A stretch of 62,960 nt of DNA from Leptospira gomenensis (GCF_004770155.1 NZ_RQFA01000007.1:1-62960), one strand, 5' to 3'; shown: positions 7,783-16,531, numbered from the stretch's first letter. Notes: generated by a model from the letters alone, not told the origin. Numbers and translations are program-made.

Positions 7783-7899
7783 GACAGTTTTGAAATTTTG
7801 CAAAATTCTTGCTCTTTCGACAGGGTCATTTCCACTCCACATTAGCTGTAATCGATTTTAGAATGAGTCAAATGATTAATTGTATGATACAATCAGTCA
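7783..7899 (+). promoter_or_regulatory. Conserved upstream block and dyad before module B regulator
   Basis: It repeats the block seen before module A, including the palindrome AATTTTGCAAAATT (7794-7807). It is followed by a 27-base dyad (7873-7899) centred on base 7886, pairing 11 of 13 positions, with the perfect core TTGTATGATACAA. The distance to the regulator ATG at 7931 is the same as in module A. The preceding bases 7582-7782 hold no gene that I can support. Confidence 0.5.
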
Positions 7900-7930
7900 A
7901 TTCAAAAAAATTGTATTATGCAGTAATACT

Positions 7931-8329
7931 ATGACAGATCCCCAAGTATTAAAACGTATTGTCGCTGTTTTTACATACTTAAAGACGACGAAGGGGTTAA
8001 ATCAAAAGCAGCTTTCTTCGGAATTCGGGGTATCCGAGAGCACGATCACTCGGTTGCAAAACGGGCAAAATACGGTTACCCTTCGGTTCCTGAAACAGTT
8101 ACAATCCATCTTTGACATTTCGGACGATTGGGTTTTGACCGGACGTGGCGAAATGTTGCTTCCAAAAGGGAATACCGATTCTTCAATCGAATTGGAAGAG
8201 GATCTGAAATTGCTGAGAAGGATTCGTAAAAAGAAGGGTTTAAGCGATTTAATCGAAATCCTCTTAAAACTTTCCGATCGGAATTTGTCCGCGATCCAAG
8301 CATTGGCCGAAAAATTACATTCGAAATAG
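7931..8329 (+). CDS. XRE-type helix-turn-helix regulator, module B (132 aa)
   Basis: Close paralogue of the module A regulator, with the same helix-turn-helix (GLNQKQLSSEFGVSESTITR), the same ISDDWVLTG stretch and a basic helical tail (LKLLRRIRKKKGLSDLIEIL). The recognition helix SESTITRLQNGQN is identical in both copies, predicting that both proteins bind the same DNA sequence and could cross-regulate the two modules. ATG 7931 is chosen over an upstream TTG that overlaps a dyad. Confidence 0.75.
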   Translation: MTDPQVLKRIVAVFTYLKTTKGLNQKQLSSEFGVSESTITRLQNGQNTVTLRFLKQLQSIFDISDDWVLTGRGEMLLPKGNTDSSIELEEDLKLLRRIRKKKGLSDLIEILLKLSDRNLSAIQALAEKLHSK

Positions 8330-8372
8330 GGAAGGCGCTTCTGCTTACGAAAAAGAAACAGAAATAATCTAT

Positions 8373-8416
8373 TTGAGTTTTTTTTGTTAATGTGACATAA
8401 TATTAATTATGTCACA
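8373..8416 (+). promoter_or_regulatory. Promoter and perfect inverted repeat over synthase B start
   Basis: TTGAGT (8373-8378), 17 bases and CATAAT (8396-8401) match the module A promoter. The inverted repeat TGTGACATAAT-n4-ATTATGTCACA (8391-8416) is perfect. Compared with module A, one base in the left arm (A to G) and its partner in the right arm (T to C) have both changed, which keeps the symmetry. The ATG at 8409 is inside the right arm, and there is no ribosome site. Confidence 0.65.
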
Positions 8417-9014
8417 AATAATCGAAAAACTTGCCGTTCAAAAAATCAGCGGTTTGGAATCCCCCCATCTCCTTCAAAAAATCAAAGACTTCGTTTCTAA
8501 AATCTATACGGATGCGGGTTACACGGATTCTCCTTGGAAAAACGTAAATTATGATCCCTGGTCTACCTGGTTTTATGTGGAAGGCGAGGAGGGGATTCTC
8601 GCAGCAATGAGAATCACTGAAAAATTTCCGTGGAATTTCATTCCTCTGGAAGCCGCTCTCATTCAAGGAAGCGAATTTCCCCCCAAACGTTACGCGGTCA
8701 TTGAAGAAAACGTCGCGGATTGGAATTCGGTCGCATTTACGAGAAGTGCGAACGGGGGGAAAGCCGCGAAGGTAACGTTCATCGAAACGGCAAAACATTG
8801 TGTTCTAAAAGGTTACGATATGGTCTACGGAATGTACAATCCAAAGTTGACCGGTATCGAAAGAATTTATTTTCGAGAAGGAGCTCTGGAGTCGGTGAGA
8901 TATCCCGGTCCTATGTATTTTCCCGGTTTTTATCTCAACGGTGAACTGTCCTGGTTGCAAGTGGTAGAAATCGGAAAAGAGTGTTTACAGAAAATTGCCT
9001 CAAAATTACTATAA
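8409..9014 (+). CDS. GNAT-fold acyl-transferase / autoinducer-synthase-like protein, module B (201 aa)
   Basis: Paralogue of the module A enzyme. It shares DPWSTWFYV, an IPLEAALI strand, [35 protein letters not shown] and a [10 protein letters not shown] end motif. These positions fit a GNAT/LuxI/FeeM-type acyl-transferase. The enzyme is more diverged from its module A counterpart than the regulators are from each other, so the products may differ. No acyl-chain or amino-donor specificity can be read from the sequence. Confidence 0.55.
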   Translation: MSQIIEKLAVQKISGLESPHLLQKIKDFVSKIYTDAGYTDSPWKNVNYDPWSTWFYVEGEEGILAAMRITEKFPWNFIPLEAALIQGSEFPPKRYAVIEENVADWNSVAFTRSANGGKAAKVTFIETAKHCVLKGYDMVYGMYNPKLTGIERIYFREGALESVRYPGPMYFPGFYLNGELSWLQVVEIGKECLQKIASKLL

Positions 9015-9044
9015 CTAACATAATTTTGGGGAGAATTTGTCGAT

Positions 9045-9938
9045 TTGGTTAGCACTTCTATCGGTGTATTCGTTTTTTCGTTGGGATTGTATGTTCGAAT
9101 CTTTGCTCCGAAAGAGCCGGTTCGGAATTACTTTTTCTATCTGACGATTTCCCTTTCACTGTGGATGCTTTTTCTCGGTCAAAGGGATTTCTTCGGGAAT
9201 GAATATAGAACTCTACTCGTTCATTGGACTTTAATTCCGATCATTTTCGCCCCGTATCTGTTGCACGAAGTCGTTTCCTCATTGTTACACATTCAACGAG
9301 ACGGATTATTTAGAAAATATGAATATTATATTAATATCATGCTTCTCTTTTATTTCTCCATCGTCATCTTAGGCTGCCGTGCCGTGGAGATTCGGGACCC
9401 GGAGAAATTTTCCTATTCGCCTACCTGGAACTATCATCTAATCATCGGTTATTGTAGTTTTTACGTTCTAATCTCTTGTTTTAAAACATTCATTTCGATT
9501 TTTAAAAACCACGCGGATGAACGAGTGAAGGCTTTTTTGCTGTTTTCCGGTATTATGATCTCCCTTTCGGTTTCGTTACTATTCGTCTATATTTTGCCGT
9601 TGCTCGGTTATTTTTTCGCCTCTAAATCCGCTTTCGGTATCATCGTTTCCTCGGTTTTATGGGTGATCGCAATTTTGCATTACGACGCTTTCCGTATTCG
9701 CGAAAGTATTTTGGAAGGGAATTCGATTCCCTTGTTAACTCGATTGTCCTCCTCTTTTTTCTTGGCTTTATTTAGAATCTTGGATCCGAATGAATACCGC
9801 ATGAGGCTTCTCATCAGCAAGGCAAACTTGGTTTTAAACGTCGCATCTAAAAATCACGAATTGGCGATGAAAACCGATTTGGAAAAATTCGAACGCGCCG
9901 AAATCGTAGCCGATATCTTCCGAAACCGAATCAGATAG
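9045..9938 (+). CDS. Seven-helix membrane sensor-like protein without kinase domain, module B (297 aa)
   Basis: It starts with TTG behind a GGGGAG ribosome site (9028-9033); no ATG gives a complete first helix. About seven hydrophobic segments (residues 5-220) precede a cytoplasmic tail with ILDPNEYRMRLLISKANLVL and KNHELAMKTDLEKFERAEIV, nearly the same as in module A. The histidine, catalytic and ATP-binding boxes of a kinase are all absent. Its stop overlaps the 3' end of an opposite-strand frameshifted gene. Confidence 0.6.
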   Translation: MVSTSIGVFVFSLGLYVRIFAPKEPVRNYFFYLTISLSLWMLFLGQRDFFGNEYRTLLVHWTLIPIIFAPYLLHEVVSSLLHIQRDGLFRKYEYYINIMLLFYFSIVILGCRAVEIRDPEKFSYSPTWNYHLIIGYCSFYVLISCFKTFISIFKNHADERVKAFLLFSGIMISLSVSLLFVYILPLLGYFFASKSAFGIIVSSVLWVIAILHYDAFRIRESILEGNSIPLLTRLSSSFFLALFRILDPNEYRMRLLISKANLVLNVASKNHELAMKTDLEKFERAEIVADIFRNRIR

Positions 9939-10222
9939 GGATCAAAGATTCTTTAGAAATTTCTAATGTGATTCGGTAAAAAGTCCCAGGGTCGGCATTG
10001 TGCGGATTTACCGAAATCTTATATTCGCTTTTGATCGAAATCCGATTCGTAAGAGTTTTTCTTTTAAAAAGAAAAATCGAATCCTTTCCGAGCCTTCGTC
10101 CGAATTGTACAGGGAGAACCGAGCCTACGACGGCGGCATCCGAATTCCGCATCCCCAAAAGAAACCTTTTTAGGATATTGTGATTGACCTTACATTCGAC
10201 GATCGTATAGTTTTTTCCTCAT
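9931..10222 (-). pseudogene. Small gene with a one-base frameshift in an A6 run, unknown function
   Basis: The minus-strand frame ending at 9931 reads like a real protein from KNYTIVECKVNHNILKR through VGSVLPVQFGRRLGKDS to TFYRITLEISKESL. Going upstream it meets a stop (TGA) right where an ATG (10222-10220) sits in the next frame, separated by a run of six A (10211-10216 on the plus strand as T). One more A would give an intact ~97-residue protein starting MRKKNYTIVE. It is either a pseudogene, a phase-variable gene, or a shorter protein starting at the internal ATG at 10152. No family is assigned; the RR and spacing are only faintly PilZ-like. Confidence 0.4.
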
Positions 10223-10313
10223 GTTAGGCGCAGACACGTCGTCTGCATCGTACGTAAGAACGTGTCTTCGTCCCGATCCGTTTTTTAGAAACGTTGTCTG
10301 GTTTGTTTGCATA

Positions 10314-10395
10314 TAAGGTCGGAACTCCGTATCCCTACGGAATCGAAACCCGCCGAGGAAGCGATCGATTCCTGAATGCGGAATTTCCGACCTTA
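10314..10395. repeat. Inverted repeat in the leader of the MBL hydrolase gene
   Basis: TAAGGTCGGAA (10314-10324) and its exact complement TTCCGACCTTA (10385-10395) flank 60 bases just before the AGGAG ribosome site of the next gene. It could form a long-range hairpin in a 5' leader. The rest of the 470-base gap holds only the frameshifted gene above. Confidence 0.35.
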
Positions 10396-10411
10396 AACTT
10401 AGGAGCCTCCT

Positions 10412-11377
10412 ATGCCGCCGTATGAAAAGGAACCGTTTCCGGGTCTGTTCGTAATCGATTGCGATTATATTTCTCCGGGAATCGCCTGCGCATATCTCGT
10501 CGTGGAAGGCAAGGAAGCGGCCTTCGTAGAAAACAACACGAATCGTTCCGTTCCGATTCTTTTGGGGGAATTAAAACGAAACGGACTCGCACCCGAAGAC
10601 GTCAAATACATCATCATTACCCACGTTCATCTGGATCATGCGGGTGGAACCGGTGCCCTTGCGAAACTTTGTCCGAACGCGGTCGTTCTCGCTCATCCCA
10701 AGGCGGCGAAACATCTCATACAACCCGAACGTCTGATTCAAAGTTCGATCCAGGTTTACGGAGAGGAGAATTTCCGAAAACTCTACGGAGACATTCTTCC
10801 GGTTCCCTCCGAACGAGTGAAAACTCCGGAAGACCGGGAGGAAATCGTTTGGGGAAAAAGAACATTCAGATTTTATCATACAAAAGGTCACGCGAATCAT
10901 CATTTTTGCATATACGATTCCCTGAGTAACGGAATTTTCACCGGCGATTCGTTCGGCCTCGGTTACCGTGAATTTTCCGTTGGTAAAAATCCGGTATTAT
11001 ATCCGTCCACGACTCCCACCGATTTCGATTATGAAGAGGCTTTGATCACGGTGGATACGATCCTTTCCACGGGTGCGGACAAGGCGTATCTGACCCATTT
11101 CGGAGTTTGGAGGGATTTGGAAGCCGGTGCGCGTCAGATGAAACAGGGACTGCATACGATGCAGAATATTCTTTCCTCCGGCGAACGCTCCGGTTTGGAA
11201 GGAGGGCCGCTTTTAGAATTTTGTACCGGGAGGATTCGTGCTTATTTAGAGAAGGAAATTTCGACACAAGGAATTTCTCTCGGAAAAAAGGAGGATTTGC
11301 TCGTAGGGTTCGATTCTAAAATCAACGCCCAAGGGCTTGTCTTTCAAATCGAGAGGAAAAAACGAAAGAAAGTCTGA
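10412..11377 (+). CDS. Metallo-beta-lactamase-fold hydrolase (321 aa)
   Basis: Cytoplasmic metal-dependent hydrolase of the glyoxalase II / MBL superfamily. The signature THVHLDHAGG lies near residue 70, a second metal ligand is in KGHANHHFC (about residue 157), an Asp in FTGDSFG (about 180) and a final His in YLTHFG (about 230). The length is typical of stand-alone family members. The start is supported by AGGAG six bases upstream. The substrate is not determined; thioester or lactone hydrolysis are options. If the modules upstream make acyl-lactones, a quenching role would be possible, but this is speculation. Confidence 0.8.
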   Translation: MPPYEKEPFPGLFVIDCDYISPGIACAYLVVEGKEAAFVENNTNRSVPILLGELKRNGLAPEDVKYIIITHVHLDHAGGTGALAKLCPNAVVLAHPKAAKHLIQPERLIQSSIQVYGEENFRKLYGDILPVPSERVKTPEDREEIVWGKRTFRFYHTKGHANHHFCIYDSLSNGIFTGDSFGLGYREFSVGKNPVLYPSTTPTDFDYEEALITVDTILSTGADKAYLTHFGVWRDLEAGARQMKQGLHTMQNILSSGERSGLEGGPLLEFCTGRIRAYLEKEISTQGISLGKKEDLLVGFDSKINAQGLVFQIERKKRKKV

Positions 11378-11391
11378 AAAAGAATTGTTTT

Positions 11392-11434
11392 TTAGAATGA
11401 TTCTAAATAGAGTTCAAATTTAGAATCATTCTAA
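11392..11434. promoter_or_regulatory. Two perfect PerR/Fur-type boxes
   Basis: TTAGAATGATTCTAA (11392-11406) and TTAGAATCATTCTAA (11420-11434) are each perfect 7-1-7 inverted repeats, close to the PerR box. Their centres are 28 bases apart, ending 23 bases before the peroxidase ATG. The downstream gene detoxifies peroxide, which fits control by a PerR-like repressor. Confidence 0.75.
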
Positions 11435-11457
11435 ATCTAATAAAAAGAGGAACTGGT

Positions 11458-12447
<990 letters not shown>

Positions 12448-12476
12448 CTGGACTTACAGAATTGAAACCTATTCAG

Positions 12477-12513
12477 CCGGCGGTTGCTTTGCGCGATTGG
12501 CCGGTATTTTTTT
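12477..12513 (+). terminator. Possible rho-independent terminator after the peroxidase gene
   Basis: CCGGC (12477-12481) pairs with GCCGG (12500-12504), followed by TATTTTTTT. The stem is only five pairs, so confidence is low. No gene is seen from here to 12732. Confidence 0.35.
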
Positions 12514-12732
12514 GTACAGGGAATCCTGTGGACGAAAATCGGTCGGTTTAGCGTGAAAGTGCGGGAACTCCCTCGCGGGAAATAACGGGCATTGGTCCAG
12601 ACCTCGGTAGGTGGGGAAGCGGTGTGAGAGTTCCCGCAACGCCGGTCCAACGGGGCTTGCCCGAGAACATCCGTGTGTGCGGCCAGAGGTCCAGAGCGTG
12701 GATTTCTAAAACACGAGGAGTTCCTACACTTC

Positions 12733-13137
12733 TCATCGCTCGTTTTTCCGGGTGAGTCCCGACAAGCCGTTTGCGGAAGTATCCGCGTCCGCGAGGAGTT
12801 CCCGCAAATCCGGCGGGATCGGCAAGGAAGCTAAAATTGGCACGTTTGCGCCACCCGTATTTCCGACCGGAATTCGATTCCATAAAGAACCGAACCAACC
12901 CACGGATAATCGGAGAAGCTGTCCAAGACATTCGCGGGGATCGGCCGTCCGGATCGCAAAGACGAGCATTCGAAAATGGATTCCGGTATGAGGAATCGGA
13001 TGATACTGACCGATCAAATGAGCGCGCTCCAAAAAGCGCCAAGCCGCTTTTTGATCACCGATGGCCATTTGCTGTTTGTAGGCCCTTAATTCCTGATAAT
13101 ACGCTTCTTTGAATCGGGCGGGCATTTTGAGATTCAT
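12733..13137 (-). CDS. DUF3703 family protein (134 aa)
   Basis: Small protein with the pattern I associate with DUF3703: FLERAHLIGQ near residue 38, HTGIHFRML, a GQLLRL helix, then GSLWNRIPVGNTGGANV and PPDLRELL. No reaction is known to me. The start is ATG at 13137 with AAAGGAG 6 bases upstream (a TTG one codon earlier is less likely). Two GGGAACTC repeats lie inside its reading frame near the C-terminus, which may have been changed by them: the last ~15 residues (ANGLSGLTRKNER) look less like the family. Confidence 0.7.
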   Translation of the reverse strand: MNLKMPARFKEAYYQELRAYKQQMAIGDQKAAWRFLERAHLIGQYHPIPHTGIHFRMLVFAIRTADPRECLGQLLRLSVGWFGSLWNRIPVGNTGGANVPILASLPIPPDLRELLADADTSANGLSGLTRKNER

Positions 13138-13269
13138 CAAAAACTCCTTTGTAAAACCAACTATCGTGGGAACTCACACGAATTCTTCCCCGTTCCTTTG
13201 CGAACAGGTCGTTCGTTACGAATTGCGGGAACTCCACCGCAAAACTCTGTCCCCACAGCGGTTTTGACA

Positions 13270-13302
13270 AAATCGATTGTATCAGAGCAAATCGATTGTA
13301 TC
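13270..13302 (+). repeat. 14-base direct repeat
   Basis: AAATCGATTGTATC occurs at 13270-13283 and again at 13289-13302, 19 bases apart start to start. It lies in gene-free DNA between the DUF3703 and citrate-synthase-like genes. Two turns of spacing would suit a pair of protein-binding sites, but no neighbouring promoter is clear. Confidence 0.45.
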
Positions 13303-13948
13303 TTGAACGAAGGGGCTAACGAATTCTTTGTGTTCGATTCGGATCGTAACGCGCCGTGCGAAACCGCAGAAGGGATGCCGTCGGGCTCGGGCGGTTCCGC
13401 ATCCATTCCCTCCGCTCCGTTGCCCGCTCGAAACGCGGGAACTCTCACACAAATTCTTCCTCATCCCCATGCGAGACCTGCATGGTTTGTCCGAATTGCG
13501 GGAACTCCCCGCGAACTAAAAACGCATCGATGACGGAAAAGTATCTCTCTCCTTCTCGGCGGCTCCGGCATTCCGGCATTCCCCCGACGCAATGGCCGCC
13601 CGCTTGAAAAATGATTCCGATCAAAACTGATCCGCGTTCAACCGGAAATTCACCGGGATCCGGAGATCCGGGAGCGACCCTCTGCAAAACCGGTCCTTCT
13701 TGCGAAAAAGAAAAAACGGTTTCGTAACTTCTGTGTGGAATTTTTTGCGAACCGTGACGGATGCAAACAACGGACCCCCGGAGAAGGGGTTCAACCGACG
13801 AGTTCATCCAACAGCGGGGAACAGGGAACCGAAAGCGCACCCGGAGAACAAAATATCCCAAGCGCAAAAAAGAGGCCGTTCGAACCGAGGCGCACTCGGA
13901 GGAAGTCGATCTTCCTCCGAGGAATGTACTTTGGAATTCGTGACGAGA

Positions 13949-15229
13949 TTATCGTTCCGAAAGAGGGACGTATTTTCTTCCCATTTCTCCGGTGTAAATC
14001 TGTTTCGGCCGCGCCTTACTGTAGTTTCCGGAAACGCGTTGTTCTCTCCAATGCGCCAGCCAGCCGGGAAGTTTTCCGATGACCTGCATCGCGGTAAACA
14101 ACTCTTTGGGAATTCCCAAGGAATTGAAGATGACGGCGCTGTAGAATTCAAGGTTGGGATACAAGTTTTGATTTATGTAATATTCATCATTTTGCATGTA
14201 ATCGTCTATTTTGAGCGCGATCTCGGCGATGGGATTGACCGGATGTTTTTTGTAGAAGTCGTGGAACAGTTTTCCGGCGATGATGGCGCGTCTGCTTTTC
14301 GCGTCGTATGCCTTGTGTCCGAATCCGTTGGAAAAAAGACGTTCCGAATCCCCTTTGAATTTTTCGAAGTATTCGGGAACGGTTTTCCTGGATTTGATGA
14401 TGTCCTCGATCAGACCCACCGCCGCCACTTGTCTTCCTCCTTCTCGGGAACCCCAGAGCGCGTTGATCGCCGAGGAAATGGAGGCGAACAGATTGGCTTG
14501 GGTGGAGCCGATCACTTGAACCGTAGTGTTCGAGACGTTCTGTTCGTGATCGGCGTATAAAATCCAGAGTTGGTTGAGAATCCGGTCGATGTCTTCTGAC
14601 GGGACGTAATCCTTGGAAGGAATCGAAAAAAGCATATAAAGAAAATTAGTACAATACGGATGTTTGTCCAAAGGATAAACGAACGGTTGACCCACGATCT
14701 TTTTGTAGCTGAACGCCGCGATCGTTCTGATCTTCGCCAAAAGTCTCGCGGAATGATCGATTCCTTTGTCCAAGGATTCCTCGTATTCCTCGGGATAATA
14801 ACTGGACAGAGAGGTGACCATCACGGAAAGAACGGCGAGCGGATGTCCCTTCCCCGGAAACCCGTCGAATAGATTGATCATATCCTCGTGGATCAGGGAA
14901 TGTTTGGAAAGTTTCAGGGAAAAATCCTTTAACTGCTGTTCGGTGGGAAGTTTACCGTAAATCAAAAGGTAACTCGTTTCTACGAACGTGGAATGTCGCA
15001 CCAAGTCTTCGACGTCGTATCCGCGGTAATGAAGTTCTCCCGAATCCGGGTCCCTTCTTGAAATTCTGCTTACCGCGTAGGCGGTATTAAAAAAGCCGGG
15101 ATCGTAGGAAATGAGTCCTGTTTTTTGATGAAGTTCGCGGATATCGATTCCTTTTTTACCGTCCGTCCCGGCGATCAACGGGAGTTGGTAGGATTTGTCG
15201 CCCACTTTGATTTCGATAAATTCACTCAT
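13949..15229 (-). CDS. Citrate-synthase homologue lacking two catalytic residues (426 aa)
   Basis: Full-length type II citrate synthase fold: RGYDVEDLVRHS near residue 70, the first catalytic His in YADHEQNVS, SAINALWG, NGFGHKAY, LYPNLEFYSAVIF and LPGWLAHWREQ... ARPKQIYTG at the end. The second catalytic His (E. coli His305, in PLHGGAN) is replaced by Glu in SREGGRQ, and the Asp (Asp362, in YDPRA) by Ser in KSRRA. Normal citrate formation is therefore doubtful. It may do a related condensation, bind a ligand, or pair with a normal subunit. The start is the ATG at 15229, where family similarity begins; an in-frame extension to 15364 overlaps the divergent AraC gene and is unlikely. Confidence 0.82.
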   Translation of the reverse strand: MSEFIEIKVGDKSYQLPLIAGTDGKKGIDIRELHQKTGLISYDPGFFNTAYAVSRISRRDPDSGELHYRGYDVEDLVRHSTFVETSYLLIYGKLPTEQQLKDFSLKLSKHSLIHEDMINLFDGFPGKGHPLAVLSVMVTSLSSYYPEEYEESLDKGIDHSARLLAKIRTIAAFSYKKIVGQPFVYPLDKHPYCTNFLYMLFSIPSKDYVPSEDIDRILNQLWILYADHEQNVSNTTVQVIGSTQANLFASISSAINALWGSREGGRQVAAVGLIEDIIKSRKTVPEYFEKFKGDSERLFSNGFGHKAYDAKSRRAIIAGKLFHDFYKKHPVNPIAEIALKIDDYMQNDEYYINQNLYPNLEFYSAVIFNSLGIPKELFTAMQVIGKLPGWLAHWREQRVSGNYSKARPKQIYTGEMGRKYVPLSER

Positions 15230-15345
15230 ACCGATAAGGAACCCCGGAGAATGGTACGCGTCAATTCTTCTAATTTCGGCGGAATCGATTTTTCCCGTTT
15301 CTTCTCGACAAAACTTCCGCTTGGGCTTTCTTTTTCCCATTTCCG

Positions 15346-16443
15346 ATGAACCTACAAATCGCACCGGATTGGCTCCGACACGTAATCCAATTTTTGATTC
15401 AACTCGGTCCTGGATATTGTATCCTTCTGTTTTTTACCGAACTTGCAAAACGAAAACGCGGGGAAGAATTTACGGGAATGTTTCTTCTCTCTTCGGTGAT
15501 GGCTTCCGCGGAACTTCGTTTGGGTTTCGTTTTGATTCCTGGGACCGAAAAGATTCCGTATCTTTGGATTTTCTTTTTCTCCTCGTTGCTCGCGCTGGGA
15601 CCGACGTTGTTGCTCGTTTCGGGGAGAATGTTGCGATTCACCCTGGAAAAAACGATCCCGCTCCGAAGACATTTTTTTCCCGCGTATGCGGCGATTCTGC
15701 TCGAACTCTTTTTTTTTCTGGCTCCTCTCGAATCCAAAGCGGAACTGATCGAGGACGCCTTTCTGCGTCGTAGCCGTAGTCCCGTTGCCCTTTTGATCGG
15801 GATCGGGTATGTTCATCTAACGTTTTATTGTTTCTATTCGGTTCGGTTGTTTCGGAAGTCCTTCCGCGAGATCGACGTGCGTCTTTCCCGTTCCACTTTC
15901 TGGATTTTACTCGTTACGATGTCTTCGATCCAACTTTCCGGAATCGGATTTTACTTTCATGCGGATTGGTTGTTCGCTTGCGCCTCGATTCTGATGACCT
16001 TGGGCAACGGATTGGTGTTCGTGTTCTCGGCGCGTTATCCGAATTTTTTCGTATCCCTGAAATCCGAAATCCAACAAAAACGTTACGAAAAAACACAACT
16101 CGGGGGAATCAACCTGGACGCGATCCGGTTTCGACTGAAGGAGTTGATGGAGGAGGAACGATCGTATCGGAACGAGGATTTGAGAATGCAGGATCTAGCG
16201 GAAAAACTTCTCATCACTCCGCATCAGATTTCTAGAATATTAAACGAATCTTATGGAAAGAATTTCAACGAATTCGTCAACGGATATCGAGTGGAAGAAG
16301 CCAAAAAAATCCTCCTGGAGGAGCCGACGAAGACCGTTCTTTCGATCGGATTCGAAGTCGGATTCAATACGAAGTCCACGTTCAACGCGCAGTTCCTCAA
16401 AATCACCGGGATGACGCCCGCGGAGTGGAGAAAAAAAATCTAA
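15346..16443 (+). CDS. Membrane-bound AraC-family regulator (365 aa)
   Basis: Residues ~10-235 have about seven hydrophobic segments. The C-terminal ~100 residues are an AraC/XylS DNA-binding domain: LAEKLLITPHQISRILNES as the first helix-turn-helix and SIGFEVGFNTKSTFNAQFLK as the second, ending GMTPAEWRK. It is a one-component regulator anchored in the inner membrane that may sense a lipid or membrane signal. It is divergent from the citrate-synthase-like gene, starting about 115 bases away, and lies upstream of an SDR/hydrolase pair it may control. Confidence 0.8.
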   Translation: MNLQIAPDWLRHVIQFLIQLGPGYCILLFFTELAKRKRGEEFTGMFLLSSVMASAELRLGFVLIPGTEKIPYLWIFFFSSLLALGPTLLLVSGRMLRFTLEKTIPLRRHFFPAYAAILLELFFFLAPLESKAELIEDAFLRRSRSPVALLIGIGYVHLTFYCFYSVRLFRKSFREIDVRLSRSTFWILLVTMSSIQLSGIGFYFHADWLFACASILMTLGNGLVFVFSARYPNFFVSLKSEIQQKRYEKTQLGGINLDAIRFRLKELMEEERSYRNEDLRMQDLAEKLLITPHQISRILNESYGKNFNEFVNGYRVEEAKKILLEEPTKTVLSIGFEVGFNTKSTFNAQFLKITGMTPAEWRKKI

Positions 16444-16531
16444 AAAATCGGTCGTAAATCATAAGATCGGACGATGGTTTTCGCGTCCCGTGTTACGATG
16501 TCGAAGTTCGACCGAAATCGAGAGAAACGAT

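Larger units (their letters stand above)
12563..13507. repeat. Cluster of eight GGGAACTC-type short repeats
   Basis: Short elements built on GCGGGAACTC occur at 12563, 12628 (reverse), 12718 (reverse, one change), 12796 (reverse), 13168, 13227, 13437 and 13500, both between genes and inside the DUF3703 gene. The flanks vary and spacing is irregular (about 60-90 bases in places). They are not a CRISPR array. The gene-free stretch 13138-13948 consists largely of these and of a 14-base direct repeat. Confidence 0.6.

Noticed and set aside
7578..7835. 85-codon minus-strand frame
   Set aside because: It covers the conserved regulatory block before module B and has no protein-like features.
12548..13042. 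Minus-strand frame of 164 codons overlapping the DUF3703 gene
   Set aside because: The DUF3703 frame is supported by family motifs and a ribosome site; this one is not.
12563..13507. Possible CRISPR array
   Set aside because: The GGGAACTC elements are short, in both orientations and irregularly spaced, and no cas gene is near.
13700..14560. Plus-strand open frame of 286 codons
   Set aside because: It lies opposite the citrate-synthase-like gene, has no ribosome site and a composition that mirrors the complementary strand.
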